A stretch of 35,345 bases of DNA from Cyanothece sp. BG0011 (lineage in GTDB: Bacteria; Cyanobacteriota; Cyanobacteriia; Cyanobacteriales; Microcystaceae): positions 1 to 35,345 of the forward strand of contig NZ_PRLH01000101.1 of assembly GCF_003013815.1 (NCBI RefSeq), read 5' to 3'. Under the pieces are notes generated by a model that was not told the DNA's origin, made no database searches, and worked only from the letters and a program-made list of their open reading frames with translations. How positions within the stretch are numbered: position 1 is the stretch's first letter; every line of letters begins with the position of its first letter. Made by a program: the position numbers and the translations under genes. Below, piece after piece: positions 32,522 through 35,345 of this stretch.

Positions 32522-32547
32522 GTAGGGTGGGGAGTGCATCACCTTAC
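32522..32547 (+). repeat. GTAGGGTGGG-type short hairpin
   Basis: GTAGGGTG at 32522-32529 pairs with CACCTTAC at 32540-32547 (one G-U pair). It is a short member of the hairpin family also at 5516, 5668 and 16132. It lies 27 nt upstream of the 537-residue DGQHR gene. Confidence 0.6.
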
Positions 32548-32611
32548 AAGTTATACCTTAATCTTCAAACCAATTAATAGGGAATAGGGAACAGGCAACA
32601 GGTTTTTAGTA

Positions 32612-32737
32612 TCATAAAGGTTTGAAAGATAACTCCGATGGGGTTAGAGTGGTTAAGGGTATCGCTTAACCCAGTAACCAACGGGCAAAGTCTTCTGGGA
32701 AGCTTTCGACTAAGAATTTACAAATATTATCATACAT
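32612..32737 (-). pseudogene. N-terminal remnant of an Rpn/DUF4351-type nuclease-transposase protein
   Basis: On the minus strand from ATG 32735-32737 the frame reads MYDNICKFLVESFPEDF, then ARWLLG, followed by TAA at 32666-32668. It continues in the same frame with AIPLTTLTPSELSFKPL and stops again at 32612-32614. This is the characteristic start of cyanobacterial Rpn-family (PD-(D/E)XK) recombination-promoting nuclease/putative transposase proteins, which usually go on L.PTELSLEPIRAD. Only about 41 codons remain of a roughly 300-residue protein. The family call is by recall of that N-terminus. Confidence 0.55.
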
Positions 32738-32760
32738 TTTTCATTTTAAAACCCTTATGT

Positions 32761-32829
32761 AGTTTTATAAAACCCTAACAAAGTTTTTAAAAACATTATA
32801 CAAGTTTTAGATTATAATAGCCTTGTTTT
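32761..32829 (+). promoter_or_regulatory. 21-bp-periodic GTTTT array over a putative dndB promoter
   Basis: GTTTT occurs at 32762, 32783, 32804 and 32825, exactly 21 bp apart (two helical turns). The first two are 12-nt perfect palindromes: GTTTTATAAAAC (32762-32773) and GTTTTTAAAAAC (32783-32794). A related CATTTTAAAAC begins at 32742. TATAAT lies at 32813-32818, inside the array and 29 bp before the dndB ATG. This is the layout expected of a repressor array covering a promoter. Function is inferred. Confidence 0.55.
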
Positions 32830-32847
32830 AAATTTGGATAAGGCCAG

Positions 32848-33765
32848 ATGATGGGGTTTGAATATGTATTACCAGTGATTCGGGGGATACAAGGAGAACG
32901 GGAGTATTATGTTTCTATGTGTCCCTTGGGAATATTGCCGAAGTTGTTTCCTTTACCGGATGAGAGAATAACGCCGTTTCAACGGAGTCAGCGACGGTTA
33001 AATAAGAGCAGATCGAAGAAAATTTGTCAATATATTTTAGAAAATCGTTACAATTATGTCTTTTCTGCTATTACTGCCAGTATTGACGCGGATACGACGT
33101 TTGAAGCAGTGGGAGAGGTGGCCGAAATGCGAAAATTGGGCCGTTTGCGTATTCCCATGGAGGGGAGTTTAAGGATACATGACGGGTTACATCGCCGGGT
33201 TGCCTTAGAAATGGCCTTACGCGCTAACCCTCAGTTAAAATATGAAACCATACCCGTCATTTTATATATTGATACGGGTTTGCCACAGTGTCAACAACTG
33301 TTTATTGATCTTAACCGTTGGGGGGTTAAGTTACCTCTTAGTTTAACTATTCTCTATGATAATCGAAATGCGATCGCTTTGATGGTTCAAAAGGTAGCTA
33401 AAACCCTTAAGTTTTTTAATGATTATACTTATTTAGATGGGGATAGGATACCGAAAACATCAGATAAGTTATTGACGTTAACTCAATTATATCAAGCAAC
33501 AATTGAGTTATTACGGGATGTTGCTTTAGAAGATGATACACAAAACATTGACTTTGTTTTGTCTTATTGGCAAGAAGTGATTCATTATTTAGAAGCTAAT
33601 AAAAATGATGAAAATTTTGACAAGTTATTGTTACGGTTAGGGAAGTTTGGGAGATTATTATTAACTAATTATCCTAATAGTTGGAAAGAAAAATTACAAG
33701 GTTTGAATGTTTCAGAACTTTTGCTGAGTGGGCAAACTTTTTTAGATGATGATGTTCTCAAATAA
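32848..33765 (+). CDS. dndB: DNA sulfur modification protein DndB
   Basis: This 305-residue protein has the canonical DndB arrangement: YVLPVIRGIQGEREYYVSMC at the start, ILENRYNYVFSAITASID, GRLRIPMEG, the signature IHDGLHRRVALEMAL near residue 111, and QQLFIDLNRWGVKLPLSLTI. In studied systems DndB represses the dnd operon and tunes phosphorothioation. The signature here is DGLHR rather than DGQHR, a change in the family's defining motif. Two ATG codons open the frame (MMGFEY). It is convergent with the 401-residue DGQHR gene (29 nt between the stop codons), which separates it from dndC. Confidence 0.88.
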   Translation: MMGFEYVLPVIRGIQGEREYYVSMCPLGILPKLFPLPDERITPFQRSQRRLNKSRSKKICQYILENRYNYVFSAITASIDADTTFEAVGEVAEMRKLGRLRIPMEGSLRIHDGLHRRVALEMALRANPQLKYETIPVILYIDTGLPQCQQLFIDLNRWGVKLPLSLTILYDNRNAIALMVQKVAKTLKFFNDYTYLDGDRIPKTSDKLLTLTQLYQATIELLRDVALEDDTQNIDFVLSYWQEVIHYLEANKNDENFDKLLLRLGKFGRLLLTNYPNSWKEKLQGLNVSELLLSGQTFLDDDVLK

Positions 33766-33794
33766 GTCTTTATTTTGCCCACTTTATCCTGTTA

Positions 33795-35000
33795 TTAATA
33801 CAACTGAAATTGAGGATTAGGCGGTGACATCCAACCTAAATGAATTTTTACTTTATCCACTGCACTTTTAACACTTCCCATAGTTGCAGAAATTTTATAA
33901 GCTTTCGTCGGATCTTTAGGATTAGTCTCAACTCTAATAATATTACCATGCCAAATTTGACTACTGCATAACCAATCTAGTTGAGCTAATTGAGATACTT
34001 TTGAGCTATCAAAATGATTGTTTTCTTGATCATAAGTGAAATAAAGTAAACGCCCTAATACCTCTAAGCCAACGCTACGCCCTAATATACAAGTTTCTTT
34101 AAATTTTCTTACTTCCTCAACTGTTAAGTCTTTTGCTTCTGTTTCAAAAATATGTTTTGTTTGTTGGCATTCTGAGAAGAATTGATTCAAACCAACAACT
34201 AAAGCATTAGAAGATGTTTCAACATTCCAGTTTTCTAGCTCAGCTTTTGTATCATTTGCAAAAGCACAACTAACCATTTTTGCAAGATAATTTCGAGTAT
34301 AAAGTAGTTTATGTTTAGTTGAAGGAGATTTTTTAATTGTTTCAGTTTTATCTTTAAACATTGGTACGTTTTCCTGTACCGTTTTCATAATACCGATATA
34401 TCCTTCAAATTCTCCAAAAGATAATAAGAGTGAAGGATCTAATGTCCTACTTTGTGCCATATCTCGGAAGTCCATTTGACATTGCTTAAAATCTTTTTCC
34501 AAAACTAAAGTAATCGGAAAATCATTATCTCCAATTAATTCACCATTGGTACTTTCGATCAGTTCATGAATTGCCCTTTTTCGGTGTTGCCCATCAGTGA
34601 TATCTAATTTTACACCACGGGGAATTACAACTAGACAAAGTTCTCTAGCTAACTCAATCAATTCAATTCTATCAGGAGAAATATTAGCAGTAAGGGTTCC
34701 AAGAATCCAGGGTTTATTTTTTTGAATACGCTTGACAATATATTGTTTGACTTCTTCTGCATGGCCTTGCACTTCGGGACGATTTTTACCCGAATCAGGA
34801 TCATTATTTTCAGAATGTTTTGCTTGTAATAAAGTGGGTAGATCGTGAGCAGGTACATTAATCTGGATCATTGTTCGTTTTCCCTGACGAAACCGTAAAC
34901 CCAGATAACATTTTTTGCGATAAAACTTAGATAAATATGATTCTAAAGCCTGATTGAGAGAGTGACTAAGTTCTTTATGGTCGGAAATAGAGTCAAACAT
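33795..35000 (-). CDS. DGQHR-domain protein, DndB-like (401 residues)
   Basis: This is the third DGQHR protein of the locus. LDITDGQHRKRAIHELIEST lies near residue 138 with an intact DGQHR, and FRDMAQSRTLDPSLLLSFGE gives the following family segment. The N-terminus (KKCYLGLRFRQGKRTMIQI, NVPAHDLPTLLQ) and the long C-terminal half differ from the 305-residue dndB, so it is a distinct paralogue rather than a duplicate. It is divergent from dndC with 97 nt between them, well placed to control dndC. AT content and codon style match its neighbours. Role in phosphorothioation is inferred from location. Confidence 0.8.
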   Translation of the reverse strand: MFDSISDHKELSHSLNQALESYLSKFYRKKCYLGLRFRQGKRTMIQINVPAHDLPTLLQAKHSENNDPDSGKNRPEVQGHAEEVKQYIVKRIQKNKPWILGTLTANISPDRIELIELARELCLVVIPRGVKLDITDGQHRKRAIHELIESTNGELIGDNDFPITLVLEKDFKQCQMDFRDMAQSRTLDPSLLLSFGEFEGYIGIMKTVQENVPMFKDKTETIKKSPSTKHKLLYTRNYLAKMVSCAFANDTKAELENWNVETSSNALVVGLNQFFSECQQTKHIFETEAKDLTVEEVRKFKETCILGRSVGLEVLGRLLYFTYDQENNHFDSSKVSQLAQLDWLCSSQIWHGNIIRVETNPKDPTKAYKISATMGSVKSAVDKVKIHLGWMSPPNPQFQLY

Positions 35001-35001
35001 A

Positions 35002-35049
35002 TATGATAGTAATTTAGATTGTCGGGAAAATACTTACCCTTCTATCATA
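35002..35049 (+). promoter_or_regulatory. inverted repeat between the 401-residue DGQHR gene and dndC
   Basis: TATGATAG at 35002-35009 and CTATCATA at 35042-35049 are exact complements 32 nt apart in the 97-nt divergent region. The left arm begins 2 nt upstream of the DGQHR start codon. It could be an operator for either or both genes. Confidence 0.4.
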
Positions 35050-35097
35050 ATCACAGACTAAACTCTTAGGAATCCAGTAAACTACTGACTTTTGGGT

Positions 35098-35345
35098 ATG
35101 ACAAATATACAGACAACCCTCTTTCCCCCTCGCACTGTCACGGAATTAGTTGAAGCTATACAAAAGTTAACTACAGAAATTCAAGAGTTATATTGTGCTG
35201 ATGACATTCCCTTTGTCATTGGATACTCTGGGGGAAAAGATAGTACAGCAGTTTTACAGTTAGTTTGGAATGCGATCGCAGCCTTACCCGTTAAAAAACG
35301 TCATAAGAAAATTCATGTTATTACCACGGATACCCTAGTTGAAAA
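35098..35345 (+). CDS. dndC: DndC, phosphorothioation PP-loop protein (partial, 5' end)
   Basis: The first 82 codons of a gene that runs out of the window. FVIGYSGGKDSTAVLQLVWN contains the PP-loop SGGKDST near residue 45 that binds ATP, and IHVITTDTLVEN follows as in DndC, a PAPS-reductase-like, iron-sulfur-containing protein that works with DndA/IscS, DndD and DndE to put sulfur into the DNA backbone. The N-terminus (RTVTELVEAIQKLTTEIQEL) also fits DndC. dndD and dndE would be expected to the right, outside the window. No strong ribosome binding site is visible. Confidence 0.9.
   Translation, partial: MTNIQTTLFPPRTVTELVEAIQKLTTEIQELYCADDIPFVIGYSGGKDSTAVLQLVWNAIAALPVKKRHKKIHVITTDTLVE

Overview
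The window is chromosomal DNA from an AT-rich cyanobacterium. About twenty copies of the cyanobacterial octamer GCGATCGC (HIP1) are scattered through it. Many genes belong to cyanobacterial families: DUF4327 proteins, a DICT-HD protein, a pentapeptide-repeat protein, a kinase-GUN4 fusion, a short three-domain ribosomal protein S1 and cobI. The look is that of a unicellular Crocosphaera/Cyanothece-type genome, but this rests on gene content and style, not on a database match.

Layout. 1-1582 carries two toxin-antitoxin (TA) modules: a RelE/ParE-type toxin with a HigA-like antidote, and a MNT/HEPN pair. 1584-11634 is mostly housekeeping and signalling: GAF protein, DICT-HD protein, pentapeptide protein, PhzF, tRNA methyltransferase Trm1, a HicA-like gene broken by a stop codon, DnaG primase, a 53-residue Cys-rich protein, a GNRP-repeat protein and a K+ channel with an RCK domain. 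11866-15760 has a CBS/PAS hybrid histidine kinase and ribosomal protein S1. 16288-20368 is a decayed accessory island: a Ser/Thr kinase-GUN4 gene with two in-frame stops and a frameshift, a DUF433/PIN-like TA pair, an antitoxin/Doc pair, and an FHA-kinase gene with a deleted FHA core and an in-frame stop. 20549-20958 is rnpB (minus strand) with a repeat insertion. 20973-25386 is a minus-strand run: corA, GNAT, NYN/LabA-like, TerB-like, rsmB. 25723-30827 holds a PAS/GGDEF/EAL protein, cobI, two DUF4327 paralogues and a phasin-like protein.

30881-35345 is the most unusual part. It is the edge of a dnd DNA phosphorothioation locus that has three different DGQHR-family (DndB-like) genes on alternating strands, followed by the start of dndC. 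A 21-bp-periodic, palindrome-containing array overlaps a TATAAT box just before the canonical-sized dndB. A degraded Rpn-type nuclease fragment lies in the same intergenic region.

Intergenic DNA is rich in repeats: heptamer arrays (20 units of CTGYTCA), 21-nt perfect palindromes, GTAGGGTGGG-headed hairpins, a 127-bp element with 13-bp terminal inverted repeats, and three copies of a larger element with TGCAAGAT ends. Two TA operons carry nearly the same 36-nt repeat with a TATAAT box at the same distance from their start codons, which suggests a repeat that supplies promoters.
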